Positions 1 through 8,207 of a stretch of DNA of 64,000 bases are shown here, in pieces. Both the position numbers and the translations under genes were made by a program. Every line of letters starts with the position of its first letter. Within the stretch, counting starts at the first letter, position 1. The stretch is from NCBI GenBank assembly GCA_947175325.1, contig CAMWME010000003.1, positions 100,770 through 164,769 on the forward strand, written 5' to 3'. Origin of the DNA: an uncultured Clostridia bacterium (GTDB taxonomy: Bacteria; Bacillota; Clostridia; Christensenellales; Borkfalkiaceae). A model generated the notes under the pieces. It searched no databases, was not told the origin of the DNA, and saw nothing but the letters and a program-made list of their open reading frames with translations.

Positions 1-1
1 A

Positions 2-718
2 ATAACCGACGAGGTCCGTACGCTCCTTCCACATAGGTTGGATAGGTACGACTACCGTCTTGTTTTCAAGGAACTCGCCGAAGGCGTATGCTAATGAGGT
101 TTTACCGGTACCCGACATACCTTGCAGAATAATCAACTTAGTTACTGCCAAAGCTCCGATAAATCTTCTTATATCTTCGATATCGTAGTACAGTTTTAAC
201 TTGCCCGCCGAGAAGTTGCGGAATTCTTCGCACAGCTCTTTAAGCGTTATATCGTCGTCGTAGTCGGGGCGGGCGTAGTTCTCGTACTCTTTGTCTATCT
301 CGGTAAGCATATAGAAGCGCGAGCCGCCCTCGTTCACCTCTTCGTCCTCTGCCGCTTCCGTTGCCTTGCCGCTTCCGACGCGCGCGGGCGTTGCACCGAC
401 CGGCATCACGCTGAGCGGCCCGTAGGATACGCTTCTTTTTACCGCCGCCACGTCTAGGCTGATTTTGTTCATTTTCTTGTCAAGCTCCGCTCTTACGGTT
501 TCAAGCTGCTCGTTCTCGTGAACCTCGTGCCGCCTTGCGTCGTTATCTTGAATTTCGGCGATGCGGCGTTGTTCGTTTACGATTACGCGGATTACTATCA
601 CCAAAATCAATACGAGAATTATTGCGGCGTAAACTATAAGCGCGATTTTACTTGTTAGCGCGTCCCACACGTTACCGAAAAACTCGGCAAAGGAGAACGC
701 AGATATTAAGTTTAACAT
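2..718 (-). CDS. membrane-anchored AAA+ ATPase, 3' end beyond window
   Basis: Translated by hand from ATG at 718 (239 codons, still open at the window edge). One membrane segment lies near residues 24-46, then a charged helical stretch (about 48-90) and an acidic linker. A P-loop follows at about residues 200-207 (GMSGTGKT, then SLAYAFGEF), and then VVPIQPMWKERTDL, a sequence style seen in McrB-like AAA+ proteins. It should be a cytoplasmic ATPase tethered to the membrane. An AAGGAG ribosome site precedes the ATG. The upstream gene stops only 18 nt away, so the two are probably co-transcribed. Walker B and sensor motifs are outside the window. Function unknown. Confidence 0.75.
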   Translation of the reverse strand, partial: MLNLISAFSFAEFFGNVWDALTSKIALIVYAAIILVLILVIVIRVIVNEQRRIAEIQDNDARRHEVHENEQLETVRAELDKKMNKISLDVAAVKRSVSYGPLSVMPVGATPARVGSGKATEAAEDEEVNEGGSRFYMLTEIDKEYENYARPDYDDDITLKELCEEFRNFSAGKLKLYYDIEDIRRFIGALAVTKLIILQGMSGTGKTSLAYAFGEFLENKTVVVPIQPMWKERTDLVGY

Positions 719-736
719 AAGTTTCTCCTTCGAGCG

Positions 737-3700
737 TTATACGGATTTAGCAAGCGCCCTTTGAATTTTGGTAAGCTCCTCTTCGTTAAACAGCTTTTCG
801 ACTATGCCGAATACCGTTTTGTCGCCGCCGTCTTGCGCGTAGGTTTTGGTAAGCTTCAAAAGCGGAACTATCTTTCCAAGGAAGATATCCGTCACGCACT
901 CCGCCTCGTCACCGCCGCACTCCAAAAGCACCGAAGTGAACTTTTCAAGCTGTAAGGTGTTCTTGTTGCCAAGGCGGAATTTTTCGGTTGCACGGATAGT
1001 TTCGAAAAGCTCGTCAAGCTTCTTCCAAATCTTTTCGGGAAGATAGAACGTTTCCCTAGCTTCCTTAACGAGGTCTAAAATCGCGGCTTTGGATATTACG
1101 TCCGCCTCCACTTCTTCGGCGGGCTCGTTTTTGCTTAAAACCAAATCTAGCTGAATTGCCGCGTCCGCAACCTCACGCGGGAACTTGTCGCCCAAGCCTT
1201 CCGCGGGGGATAAAATATAGCAGATGTTGTTGGGAAGAATTATCGAAAGTTCTTCGTTTAGGTTCAAGCTGTGTTCTTCGGTGGGGTGGTTCGCGTAGGT
1301 TACGAAGGGCGCAAACCAGCTTAAAACGGTTTCCGCATTTACCCCGCCGATTACCGCGCCGTAAAGCCTATCGGGAGATTTGGTTGCCGAGTAAACGGTG
1401 TTTGCAAAATCAGAAAGCACGTATTTATCGTCTTGCTGTTTCCATACAAGGTCGGAAAGCGCCTTCCAATTTTCGCCCGCAACTGTCATTTCGCGGCTGT
1501 TGAAGTAGCCGTTTAACACCGTCAAGAAGTCGGGCATAACGTCCGTGTTCTTCGTTGAAACGATAACTATTTTGCTTGCGCCTATCGCGGCAAACAGCGC
1601 CCTTACCGAGGTTATATCAACCGTAACTCCGCGGCTCTGTGCAAAGGCTTGGAAGTTGTTGCAGATTTCGTGGAAGGTAACCTTTTCGGTAATCTCCACT
1701 TCCTCGTCCTCTTCAAGCGACAAATCGTAGGATTTTTCCTTGGGCGTATCCGCCGCCACCGTTACGGGGAGCTCTTCCTCCTCGGGTTCTTCCTTCACGG
1801 GCTCGATATACGTAACCTTTGAAACCTCGTCAAATTCTTTGACGTTTTCGACTAAGTCCGTAAGCACGTCGTTCACGGGAATATAGTGCTGCTTTTTGCG
1901 CTTTTTGGCTATTACTGCCACGTAGGTTATAAACAGCGCAAGGCATATTGCCGAAAGCCCGCCTATCACGCAGTAGAAAATCAAATCCTTATCCCAAACG
2001 ATATCGGTAAAGGCAAGCGCCGCCATTACGCCCTCGTAGTAAAGGGTAACGAGGATAGCAACGAACAGCTTCACGCCGAAGGACAGCTGCTTTTTAGCTT
2101 TTCTGACTTCGGGCGGTTCTTGGTTTACGTCGAACTTAACCGCGGTGCCGTCGCTGTTTTGTACGCTTTGGACGATTTCGCCCTTGTACTCGTCTTTGAA
2201 AACGTAATTTGCAAGCGTTATCGACCCGACGAGCCTGTCGTCAAAATAGTTTTCGGAAATCTTAACGGTGTACTCGCCGCCCTCTATGCGGTAAAGCCCA
2301 GACTCGGCATCGTAAATTTTAAAGGTGTTTTGGTCGAAGGGAATTTCAATGCGCGCGTAGTCGTTTTTCTTCACGTAAACTTTTGCAAAGCCGCGCAGAA
2401 TTTTATCCTTGAAAATGCTTGACGAGCGGAACTTCTGCACGTAGAACTGCGGCACCGCAAAGCCGTCGCTATCGCCCACGTTCTTCACCGTACAGCTTAT
2501 ACCGCGCTCGTTGATTTTAAGGTTCGAATACTCGAATTTGGTATAGGAAAGCCCGTAACCGAAGGGATAACGCACCTCGTTACGGGGAATAGTCAAATAG
2601 TTTTGGGTGTTGTTAATGTCCATAGGGACGGTTTGGGTAAGCCGTCCCGACGGGGTTGCCAAGCCCTTGATAATATCAAGCACTGCACGGGCACTACCTT
2701 GCCCGCCGCGGTAAGTCAAAAGAACCGCCGCACACTTCTGTGCAAAGTTAAAATCTATAATGCCGTCCGACGCCACCACGGCGATAATCTGTACGCCGTT
2801 TTTATTCAGCTCGTCGATAAGCGCCAGCTGCCCTTCGGGCAAAATGTTCGCGCCCTTTTCCGCGCTTAAATATACGATGGCGAGCCCCGCGTCCTTGCCG
2901 AGGTCTACGGCGATATCAATTAAATCTTGCCTTACGCCGTCGCCCTTTGAGTAGCCGCTTGCAAAGCCGGTGGCGTTAATCTCGTAGTTGTTTACCGTGT
3001 AGAAGGGCAATCTTTCGGCAGTTGCCTTGCCGCTGTAAAACTCGGACTGGTAAATATAGTCCTTTGCACTGTCGCCCAAAATAGCAACCTTCGCCGTGCT
3101 TGAAAGGGGAAGAACGCCGCTGTTTTTAAGTAAAACCGTTGACTGCCTTGCCGCCGTTATTGCGAGGGCGTCGTCCGAAATTTCGTCGAAAGCCGCAACG
3201 TGGTTGGGGTTAACCGCGGTTTTGGTAGGCACGGTTTCTTGCGCGCGCTTACGCATTTCGAGCAGAGCGGAAATAAGCTTGTCGCAAGCCTCGTTTAAAA
3301 TTTCTTCGTCGAAGATTTCAAGCGACTGACAGCGTGCGTCAAGCTGGGATAAGGTTATTATTTTCGAACGGTAATCAGCGTACGCCGACCTATACTCGAC
3401 GGTGAGCTGTTTGAGTTTAGCGATAATTTCCGCCGTAAAGTCCGCTTTCAAGAATACGAGCGTACAGCCGTTTAAAAAGTATCTGAGCGCCTCGTCGGAA
3501 CTTTCGGCTACGCCGTAGAAAAGGCAACCCTCGTCCTCTTGGGCTTTGTAATTTTCAATATTTTCGGGGTTCTTTAAGTAAACCGAGCGGGGCGAAGCTG
3601 CGCTTAATATAACGTCTTGCAAATTCTTGACGGACTGCTCTTCGCCGCTTTGCGGGATAAATTCTTCAAAGTTAAAAAACTGTCTTGCACGGGAAAGCCC

Positions 3701-4057
3701 TTTCGCCTTACTGCCGAGGGTTGATGCGGTTAAAAAGTAATCTTCGGAAATATTTTCGGCGGAGACGGAATCGGTAACGTTGAAGCAAGCGTATTTTTTG
3801 ACGGCGGCAACCTCTTCGCCGCGTTTGGAATAAACCTCCGTAACTAAGGCGTTATTCCAACAAGACGCAAGCGCCCTATCCGAAGGAAACTGCGTAGCAA
3901 AAACGCCCGAGCTGTCCGCCAAGGGATTACGGGTCAATTTGAATACGGGGAATTCGTAATTTTCGTTAGCCGAATTCTCGTACAGTTTTAAGCTAGTCAC
4001 CAATTTGACTTTCTGCTCTATTGACATTTTGAAGATGAGCCGTTCGTTCGCCAACAT
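737..4057 (-). CDS. degenerate GH3-like / two-TM / degenerate AAA+-like membrane protein
   Basis: About 1106 aa. The N-terminal ~640 residues follow the glycoside hydrolase family 3 plan: a FPSDRALASCWN block, a C-terminal GH3 domain with TVLLKNSGVLPL and YPFGYGLSYTKFEYS, and a fibronectin-III-like domain. The nucleophile motif (S/T-D-W) is not recognisable. Two adjacent hydrophobic segments follow, ending in KKRKK, so both large domains are probably cytoplasmic; no signal peptide is seen. The C-terminal part resembles the neighbouring AAA+ protein: VRALFAAIGASKIVIVS matches its IRRFIGALAVTKLIIL, but the P-loop is replaced by STKNTDVMPDF. The start at 4057 is chosen because GGAGG lies 5 nt upstream; the ATG at 4069 has no ribosome site. 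Role unknown, probably a scaffold or sensor for the downstream ATPase. Confidence 0.7.
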   Translation of the reverse strand: MLANERLIFKMSIEQKVKLVTSLKLYENSANENYEFPVFKLTRNPLADSSGVFATQFPSDRALASCWNNALVTEVYSKRGEEVAAVKKYACFNVTDSVSAENISEDYFLTASTLGSKAKGLSRARQFFNFEEFIPQSGEEQSVKNLQDVILSAASPRSVYLKNPENIENYKAQEDEGCLFYGVAESSDEALRYFLNGCTLVFLKADFTAEIIAKLKQLTVEYRSAYADYRSKIITLSQLDARCQSLEIFDEEILNEACDKLISALLEMRKRAQETVPTKTAVNPNHVAAFDEISDDALAITAARQSTVLLKNSGVLPLSSTAKVAILGDSAKDYIYQSEFYSGKATAERLPFYTVNNYEINATGFASGYSKGDGVRQDLIDIAVDLGKDAGLAIVYLSAEKGANILPEGQLALIDELNKNGVQIIAVVASDGIIDFNFAQKCAAVLLTYRGGQGSARAVLDIIKGLATPSGRLTQTVPMDINNTQNYLTIPRNEVRYPFGYGLSYTKFEYSNLKINERGISCTVKNVGDSDGFAVPQFYVQKFRSSSIFKDKILRGFAKVYVKKNDYARIEIPFDQNTFKIYDAESGLYRIEGGEYTVKISENYFDDRLVGSITLANYVFKDEYKGEIVQSVQNSDGTAVKFDVNQEPPEVRKAKKQLSFGVKLFVAILVTLYYEGVMAALAFTDIVWDKDLIFYCVIGGLSAICLALFITYVAVIAKKRKKQHYIPVNDVLTDLVENVKEFDEVSKVTYIEPVKEEPEEEELPVTVAADTPKEKSYDLSLEEDEEVEITEKVTFHEICNNFQAFAQSRGVTVDITSVRALFAAIGASKIVIVSTKNTDVMPDFLTVLNGYFNSREMTVAGENWKALSDLVWKQQDDKYVLSDFANTVYSATKSPDRLYGAVIGGVNAETVLSWFAPFVTYANHPTEEHSLNLNEELSIILPNNICYILSPAEGLGDKFPREVADAAIQLDLVLSKNEPAEEVEADVISKAAILDLVKEARETFYLPEKIWKKLDELFETIRATEKFRLGNKNTLQLEKFTSVLLECGGDEAECVTDIFLGKIVPLLKLTKTYAQDGGDKTVFGIVEKLFNEEELTKIQRALAKSV

Positions 4058-4149
4058 CTGCGCCTCCATTTTAAAGCGTCGTGCTTTCCTAAATTTTCGC
4101 CCGCCGTACCTCGCGCGGGGCGTGTGTATTATAATAAACGTGTTTTACT

Positions 4150-4178
4150 ATTATAATAATAAAATATACGCGTGTCAA
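4150..4178 (-). promoter_or_regulatory. SigA-type promoter of the GH3-like/AAA+ operon
   Basis: On the minus strand TTGACA (4178-4173) and TATAAT (4155-4150) are separated by exactly 17 nt. The start of transcription would be near 4143, giving a leader of about 85 nt. Confidence 0.85.
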
Positions 4179-4259
4179 GAGAAAACCGCTTTCGAAAGGC
4201 AAAAAATACTTTGTCAAATTATGCTAAATTTTGCCCGAAAACCGAGAAATTTCCGCATA

Positions 4260-4292
4260 AAAAAGCCCGCGTTTTTGGGAAACGCGGGCTTG
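4260..4292 (-). terminator. intrinsic terminator after the phosphatase gene
   Basis: A strong GC-rich stem (AAGCCCGCGTTT pairing with AAACGCGGGCTT) is followed on the minus strand by six T residues. It lies directly after the phosphatase stop codon. Confidence 0.85.
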
Positions 4293-4296
4293 AAAT

Positions 4297-4782
4297 TCAG
4301 TGCCCTAAATCGTAATTTATGGCGTCTTTTTTCTCTTTCAAAACGTACTCTAAAAAGCAATTGACCCCGTCATATATGTCAACGAACGCCTTTTCGAAGT
4401 CGCCGGTGTACCACGGGTCGGCCACGTCGCGAGGGTTAGAAGTGAACGAACAAAGCTTGAAAATTTTGCTGCCGAATTCCCCGCCCGTAAGCCGTAAAAT
4501 ATCGAAAAGGTTGCTTGAATTCATAACGAGAATAAAGTCGCTGTTGATTATATCTTTTAAAGAAATTTGCCTTGCGATATGCTCGCCCTCTATTCCGTGC
4601 GCCCTTAGCGTGCGCTTTGCGGGCGGGTAGATGGGGTTGCCCTCCTCCTCGTCCGAGGTCCCGAAGGATTTTATATCGAAGCTGTTATCTAACCCGCGCT
4701 CTTTGACGAGATGCTTTAAAATAAGCTCCGCCATGGGCGAGCGGCAAATGTTGCCAAGGCATACGAAAGAAACCGTAATCAT
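4297..4782 (-). CDS. low-molecular-weight protein tyrosine phosphatase
   Basis: 161 aa, the normal length for this family. The catalytic loop C-x5-R-S is at the N-terminus (VCLGNICRSPMAE, Cys about residue 8), and the acid DPW motif is near residue 122. These enzymes are soluble and remove phosphate from phosphotyrosine through a cysteinyl-phosphate intermediate; some bacterial members act on arginine phosphate, and the sequence alone does not settle which. It has its own promoter and terminator, so it is monocistronic. An AGGGGTGA ribosome site precedes the ATG. Confidence 0.9.
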   Translation of the reverse strand: MITVSFVCLGNICRSPMAELILKHLVKERGLDNSFDIKSFGTSDEEEGNPIYPPAKRTLRAHGIEGEHIARQISLKDIINSDFILVMNSSNLFDILRLTGGEFGSKIFKLCSFTSNPRDVADPWYTGDFEKAFVDIYDGVNCFLEYVLKEKKDAINYDLGH

Positions 4783-4813
4783 TAATTCACCCCTATTTAC
4801 TTATTTCTCTAAC

Positions 4814-4842
4814 ATTATAGCTTTACCGCCGAAAAATGTCAA
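4814..4842 (-). promoter_or_regulatory. SigA-type promoter of the phosphatase gene
   Basis: Minus-strand TTGACA (4842-4837), 17-nt spacer, TATAAT (4819-4814), about 32 nt before the start codon. Confidence 0.85.
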
Positions 4843-4857
4843 CTTTATCGTAACAAA

Positions 4858-4882
4858 ACGCGTTATTTCAAGCATATTATGG
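4858..4882 (+). repeat. weak copy of dispersed GCGTTATTT repeat
   Basis: This reads GCGTTATTT, two variable bases, AGCATATTATGG. It shares the first half of the dispersed repeat found at 5388, 6487, 25845 and elsewhere but lacks the G run. It overlaps the start region of the amidase-like gene. Confidence 0.4.
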
Positions 4883-4887
4883 CATGT

Positions 4888-5373
4888 ATGAGAATTTTAG
4901 ACTATGACAGAGAGGCAGCTTTTGCCTATGCAAAAAAGTGGGCTTTTTCAAGAAACCCCGCATTTTACGACTTTTCAAAGATAGGCGGAGATTGCACGAA
5001 CTACGCCTCTCAATGTATTTACGCGGGCGCAAAGGTTATGAACTTTACTCCCACCTTCGGGTGGTTCTATAAGAGCGTGAACGACCGCACCCCTTCGTGG
5101 ACGGGCGTAGAATACCTTTATAACTTTTTGGTTAAAAACGAGGGCGTAGGCCCCTTTGCCGAGGAAGTTTCGCTTGATAAAGTCGAGGTGGGCGATATAA
5201 TTCAGCTAGGCACGGGGACGGGGGATTTTTATCATTCGCCCGTAGTGGTCGGATTTGCGCGCGGGCAAATACTCGTGGCGGCGCATACCTACGACGCGTT
5301 CAATAAACCCCTATCCTCCTATAACGCCGCCGTAATCCGCGGCATACATATTTTGGGCGTAAGGCAAGAATAA
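4888..5373 (+). CDS. putative amidase-domain protein (Amidase_6-like)
   Basis: 161 aa from ATG 4888. It matches the Amidase_6 pattern: YDREAAFAYAKKWAFSRNP, then YDFSKIGGDCTNYASQCIYAG with the probable catalytic Cys, and a His in FYHSPVVVG. Family members are NlpC/P60-like cysteine hydrolases found in sporulation or cell-wall proteins. There is no signal peptide, so this copy may be cytoplasmic or the domain may act alone. An alternative ATG lies at 4879. Neither start has a clear Shine-Dalgarno; 4888 is preferred because the protein begins where the conserved domain begins. Confidence 0.8.
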   Translation: MRILDYDREAAFAYAKKWAFSRNPAFYDFSKIGGDCTNYASQCIYAGAKVMNFTPTFGWFYKSVNDRTPSWTGVEYLYNFLVKNEGVGPFAEEVSLDKVEVGDIIQLGTGTGDFYHSPVVVGFARGQILVAAHTYDAFNKPLSSYNAAVIRGIHILGVRQE

Positions 5374-5387
5374 ATTACTAAAAAACC

Positions 5388-5420
5388 GCGTTATTTGCGG
5401 CATATTCGGGGACTAATCAA
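5388..5420 (+). repeat. dispersed ~30-bp repeat, copy at 5388
   Basis: This reads GCGTTATTT, GC, GGCATAT, TCGGGGACTAATCAA. It is intergenic, between the amidase stop and the next terminator, and nearly matches the copy at 6487. Confidence 0.7.
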
Positions 5421-5424
5421 AAAA

Positions 5425-5453
5425 AACGGGCGGTAAACGATACCGCCCGATTT
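5425..5453 (-). terminator. intrinsic terminator of the 311-aa membrane protein gene
   Basis: The stem CGGGCGGTA/TACCGCCCG (5427-5435 and 5441-5449) is followed on the minus strand by a run of eight T residues. Confidence 0.8.
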
Positions 5454-5466
5454 AATTTTTACGCAA

Positions 5467-6402
5467 TTACTGTATGTTCTGTCTTCTTTTGATTTTTCTG
5501 GAAAGATAGAAGATAATCCAGCCGACGCCGAGTGCGGAGAACAACAAGATAAGACCAAGGTCACTGTAGAACCAACCGGAGAATTCCGAGTCTTGCATAA
5601 GGAGAGCAAAGGCTTCGAACATTGACATGTTTACGCCCGCCTCGTATGCAGCTATTCCCGACGTAACTATGTAAATTGCCGGAACCGTTGCAGCCATAAA
5701 GACGAAGGTTGTCAACGAAACTATCACTATCATCATTTTGTTGGGTTTTCCGCCGAATTTTTCGTACAGAAAAGCGCCCAAAACTGCGGAAACTATTGCC
5801 GACAGCGAGGATACGAAGCCCGCAACGTTTAAAAGAATTGCCACCACTACGCCCGCAAGCGCACCGACCACCGCGCCGAGGAACCCGCGTAAGTAGTTGT
5901 TGGGTGCCTCCTTGAAGTCCTTATTTTCGGCGTCGATTAGGGCGTTTAAGTTGGTTTTGCACTCCTCGTCCATACTTATAGTGAAACCGTCGATTTGGCA
6001 CGGAACGATTTGCTCCGCCTCTAACGCCTTGCTGCACACGGGGCAGTAGCCTACGCCCAAGCCGCCGTTTGCCGCAATGGTGCTATACAATAAATCCAAA
6101 ACGCTGTTCAGCCTTTTCAAAAGTCTACCGCCCGTCATATCGTTCAGCCCGACCGTAAGCCCGTAAGGCGAGAATTGGAAGTTGCAAAACTTTATTGCCG
6201 CAGCCCTCAGCGCGTTTGCAATATTGCGCTTTGCCTCGTCCGTGGTGTAACAAGTAATATGTACTAAAAGGGGCGCAACGTTATCGAAATTGTTTAGCCG
6301 CGCGTTCGTTTCATAGCCGTTTACAACGCCGTACGCGGTATTCTTATTTACCGTCATACCCAAGCCGTTGAAAAAGGCTGTAAATTTTTTGTTCATTAAC
6401 AC
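5467..6402 (-). CDS. membrane protein with Cys-rich cytosolic segment
   Basis: 311 aa, not assigned to a named family. The N-terminal half is soluble and carries CPVCSKAL plus a further Cys in IVPCQIDG and another in MDEEC, which could bind zinc or pack structurally. The C-terminal half has about four membrane segments (YLRGFLGAVVGALAGVVVAIL, a second helix pair, and a final helix ending in a basic RKIKRRQNIQ tail). It has its own promoter, an AGAGGTG ribosome site and a terminator. The role cannot be inferred. Confidence 0.75.
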   Translation of the reverse strand: MLMNKKFTAFFNGLGMTVNKNTAYGVVNGYETNARLNNFDNVAPLLVHITCYTTDEAKRNIANALRAAAIKFCNFQFSPYGLTVGLNDMTGGRLLKRLNSVLDLLYSTIAANGGLGVGYCPVCSKALEAEQIVPCQIDGFTISMDEECKTNLNALIDAENKDFKEAPNNYLRGFLGAVVGALAGVVVAILLNVAGFVSSLSAIVSAVLGAFLYEKFGGKPNKMMIVIVSLTTFVFMAATVPAIYIVTSGIAAYEAGVNMSMFEAFALLMQDSEFSGWFYSDLGLILLFSALGVGWIIFYLSRKIKRRQNIQ

Positions 6403-6428
6403 ACCTCTTATATATTTAATACGCCTTG

Positions 6429-6457
6429 ATTATAACTATAATGTCGGAAAATGTCAA
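6429..6457 (-). promoter_or_regulatory. SigA-type promoter
   Basis: Minus-strand TTGACA (6457-6452), 17-nt spacer, TATAAT (6434-6429), upstream of the 311-aa membrane protein gene. Confidence 0.85.
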
Positions 6458-6486
6458 CACCTTTGCATAATTCCCCCGAAAAAACT

Positions 6487-6520
6487 GCGTTATTTAAGGC
6501 ATATATAGGGGGCAATCAAA
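6487..6520 (+). repeat. dispersed ~30-bp repeat, copy at 6487
   Basis: This reads GCGTTATTT, AA, GGCATATATAGGGGGCAATC. It is intergenic and upstream of the queuine salvage promoter. It is almost the same as the reverse-strand copy at 25845-25873. Confidence 0.75.
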
Positions 6521-6564
6521 ATTTTGCGGGTGTGAAAGATTAATTTTTTAAACTGCAAAATAAG

Positions 6565-6593
6565 TTGCATTTTGCTTACAGCCGTGATAAAAT
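6565..6593 (+). promoter_or_regulatory. promoter of the queuine salvage operon
   Basis: TTGCAT (6565-6570), 17-nt spacer, TAAAAT (6588-6593). Transcription would begin near 6600, just before the riboswitch-like element. Confidence 0.7.
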
Positions 6594-6612
6594 ATGTTAA
6601 GAAAATTGAATT

Positions 6613-6667
6613 GGGCAGTTCGTAACCATCCTGCCTTGCATTTAAAAGCAAAATCAAAACTAGGAGG
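6613..6667 (+). promoter_or_regulatory. candidate preQ1-I riboswitch
   Basis: The stem GGCAG/CTGCC (6614-6618 and 6631-6635) encloses a TTCGTAACCATC loop. An A-rich tail ends in AAAACTAGGAGG. This is the H-type pseudoknot plan of class I preQ1 riboswitches, in which the tail overlaps the Shine-Dalgarno. An extra small hairpin (TTGC...GCAA, 6636-6651) sits between stem and tail. A perfect palindrome GGGCGCAAATTGCGCCC (6673-6689) follows. The downstream genes belong to queuine salvage, which fits. Assigned by eye from motif and context. Confidence 0.6.
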
Positions 6668-6690
6668 ATTAAGGGCGCAAATTGCGCCCC

Positions 6691-6722
6691 GCGTTTTTGA
6701 CTTTTGCGGAAGTTAAAAACGC
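6691..6722 (+). other. hairpin directly before the radical SAM start codon
   Basis: GCGTTTTTGACTT pairs with AAGTTAAAAACGC with one mismatch. It lies 10 nt before ATG 6733 and could be part of the riboswitch expression platform. Confidence 0.5.
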
Positions 6723-6732
6723 TTTTATTTTT

Positions 6733-7428
6733 ATGGACAGATATTCGGAAATTACGGATAAGCAAAAGCGCGAAATAGTGCTTTTGCGCGGGAAAGGCTG
6801 TGCGTACAAAAAGTGCTTATTTTGCGACTACCACCACGACTGCCTTGACGACGAAAACGAAAACTTCAAGCTGAACAAGTCGGTCTTGGATAAAATTACG
6901 GGCAAGTTCGGCGAGGTTGAAATTATAAACAGCGGTTCGGTGTTCGAGCTGGACGCAAAGACTTTGGACTATATAAAAAAGGTTTGCCGCGACAAGGGCG
7001 TGCACACCATCCACTTCGAGGCGCACTACCTTTACGACAATAGGATACCCGCACTGAGGGAAGATTTTAAGGGCTTTACGCTTAAAATGAAGCTGGGGCT
7101 TGAAACCTTCGACTTTGAGCTTAGAGAGGGCGTTTACAAAAAGGGCATACCCGTGCGCGAGCCGGAGATAATCAGCAAGAACTTTGACGAGGCGAACTTT
7201 TTATTCGGGCTTGAAGGTCAAAGCCTTGAAAGCATGAGGCGCGATATAGAGCTTGGGCTTGGATACTTCGAGCGCATCTGTATAAACATAATGTGCGGTA
7301 ACTCCACCCCCGTTAAGCCCGACAAGAGCGTGATTGCGGAGTTTATGCAAGAGCTGTACCCCAAGTACAAGGACGACTTACGCGTGGATATTCTTGTGAA
7401 CAATACGGACTTCGGGGTGGGCGAATGA
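6733..7428 (+). CDS. radical SAM protein, probable queuine lyase (QueL-like)
   Basis: 231 aa from ATG 6733. The N-terminal cluster motif is C-x4-C-x2-C (GCAYKKCLFCDYHHD), followed by an INSGSVFEL strand and other TIM-barrel blocks. It overlaps the next gene by four bases (ATGA); that gene encodes a YhhQ/VUT-type queuine-precursor transporter. A likely preQ1 riboswitch precedes both. Gut Clostridia are known to use a radical SAM enzyme to turn queuine into preQ1, and context makes that the best guess here. A TTG start at 6682 would add 17 residues, but those would be encoded by the hairpin. The function is inferred. Confidence 0.65.
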   Translation: MDRYSEITDKQKREIVLLRGKGCAYKKCLFCDYHHDCLDDENENFKLNKSVLDKITGKFGEVEIINSGSVFELDAKTLDYIKKVCRDKGVHTIHFEAHYLYDNRIPALREDFKGFTLKMKLGLETFDFELREGVYKKGIPVREPEIISKNFDEANFLFGLEGQSLESMRRDIELGLGYFERICINIMCGNSTPVKPDKSVIAEFMQELYPKYKDDLRVDILVNNTDFGVGE

Positions 7429-8150
7429 ACGAGTTACTGCTTATTTTATCGGTTATAGTTATTTACGGTTTCGCGCTTTTGGGGTATCTTCTGTTCGGCA
7501 AAAGCGGGCTTTACTGCTTATCTGCAATTGCGACCATATGTGCAAACATCGAAGTTATAATTTTGATTAAGGCGTTCGGTTTGGAGCAAACGCTGGGCAA
7601 CGTGCTGTTTGCCGTAACCTTTTTAATCACCGACATTCTATCCGAATGCGAGGGCAAAAAGGCGGCGAATAAAGCCGTAATTATCGGAATCTTCTGCTCG
7701 GTATTCTTCCTTATATTAAGCCAAAGCTGGCTACTGTACAAGCCGAGCGAGCAAGACACCGCTATGGGCGCGATAAGCGCAGTATTCTCGAATACGCCGA
7801 GAATGATTATGGCGTCCCTAGTGGTGTACGCCGTGAGCCAGCTTTTCGACGTGTGGCTGTACCACAAATGGTGGGCTTTCACCGAAAAGAAGTTCGGCGA
7901 CAAGCGCAAGTTTTTGTGGCTGAGAAACAACGGCTCTACCCTCGTTAGCCAGTTTATTAATTCGGTTTTGTTTACCGTGCTTGCCTTTGCCGGCACTTAC
8001 GATTTCATGACGCTGCTATCAATATTCGGTTCGGGGTATATAATTTATATCTTCACCACCCTTTTGGACACGCCCGCCGTGTACCTTGCAAGAATGATAA
8101 GCGACCGAAAAAAGCGCAACGCTTTACCGCTTACAGATAAAAATAAATAA
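7425..8150 (+). CDS. queuosine-precursor transporter, YhhQ/VUT family
   Basis: 241 aa integral membrane protein with about six helices. The family signature is present: ITDILSECEGKKAANKAVIIG near residues 66-86 and DTPAVYLARMI near the C-terminus. YhhQ-type proteins carry preQ0, preQ1 or queuine across the cytoplasmic membrane. It is translationally coupled to the radical SAM gene (ATGA overlap) and ends at a strong bidirectional terminator. Confidence 0.85.
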   Translation: MNELLLILSVIVIYGFALLGYLLFGKSGLYCLSAIATICANIEVIILIKAFGLEQTLGNVLFAVTFLITDILSECEGKKAANKAVIIGIFCSVFFLILSQSWLLYKPSEQDTAMGAISAVFSNTPRMIMASLVVYAVSQLFDVWLYHKWWAFTEKKFGDKRKFLWLRNNGSTLVSQFINSVLFTVLAFAGTYDFMTLLSIFGSGYIIYIFTTLLDTPAVYLARMISDRKKRNALPLTDKNK

Positions 8151-8151
8151 T

Positions 8152-8184
8152 AAAACGGGACGGAAAATTCCGTCCCGTTTTTTA
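8152..8184. terminator. bidirectional intrinsic terminator
   Basis: The stem AAAACGGGACGGA/TCCGTCCCGTTTTTT has an A run on one side and a T run on the other. It serves both the transporter gene and the converging lipoprotein gene. Confidence 0.85.
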
Positions 8185-8207
8185 GTTTAAGTAGTATTTA
8201 CTCGTTA

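Noticed and set aside
737..4069. Active GH3 beta-glucosidase
   Set aside because: No nucleophile S/T-D-W motif, no signal peptide, and a membrane hairpin that keeps the domain inside the cell.
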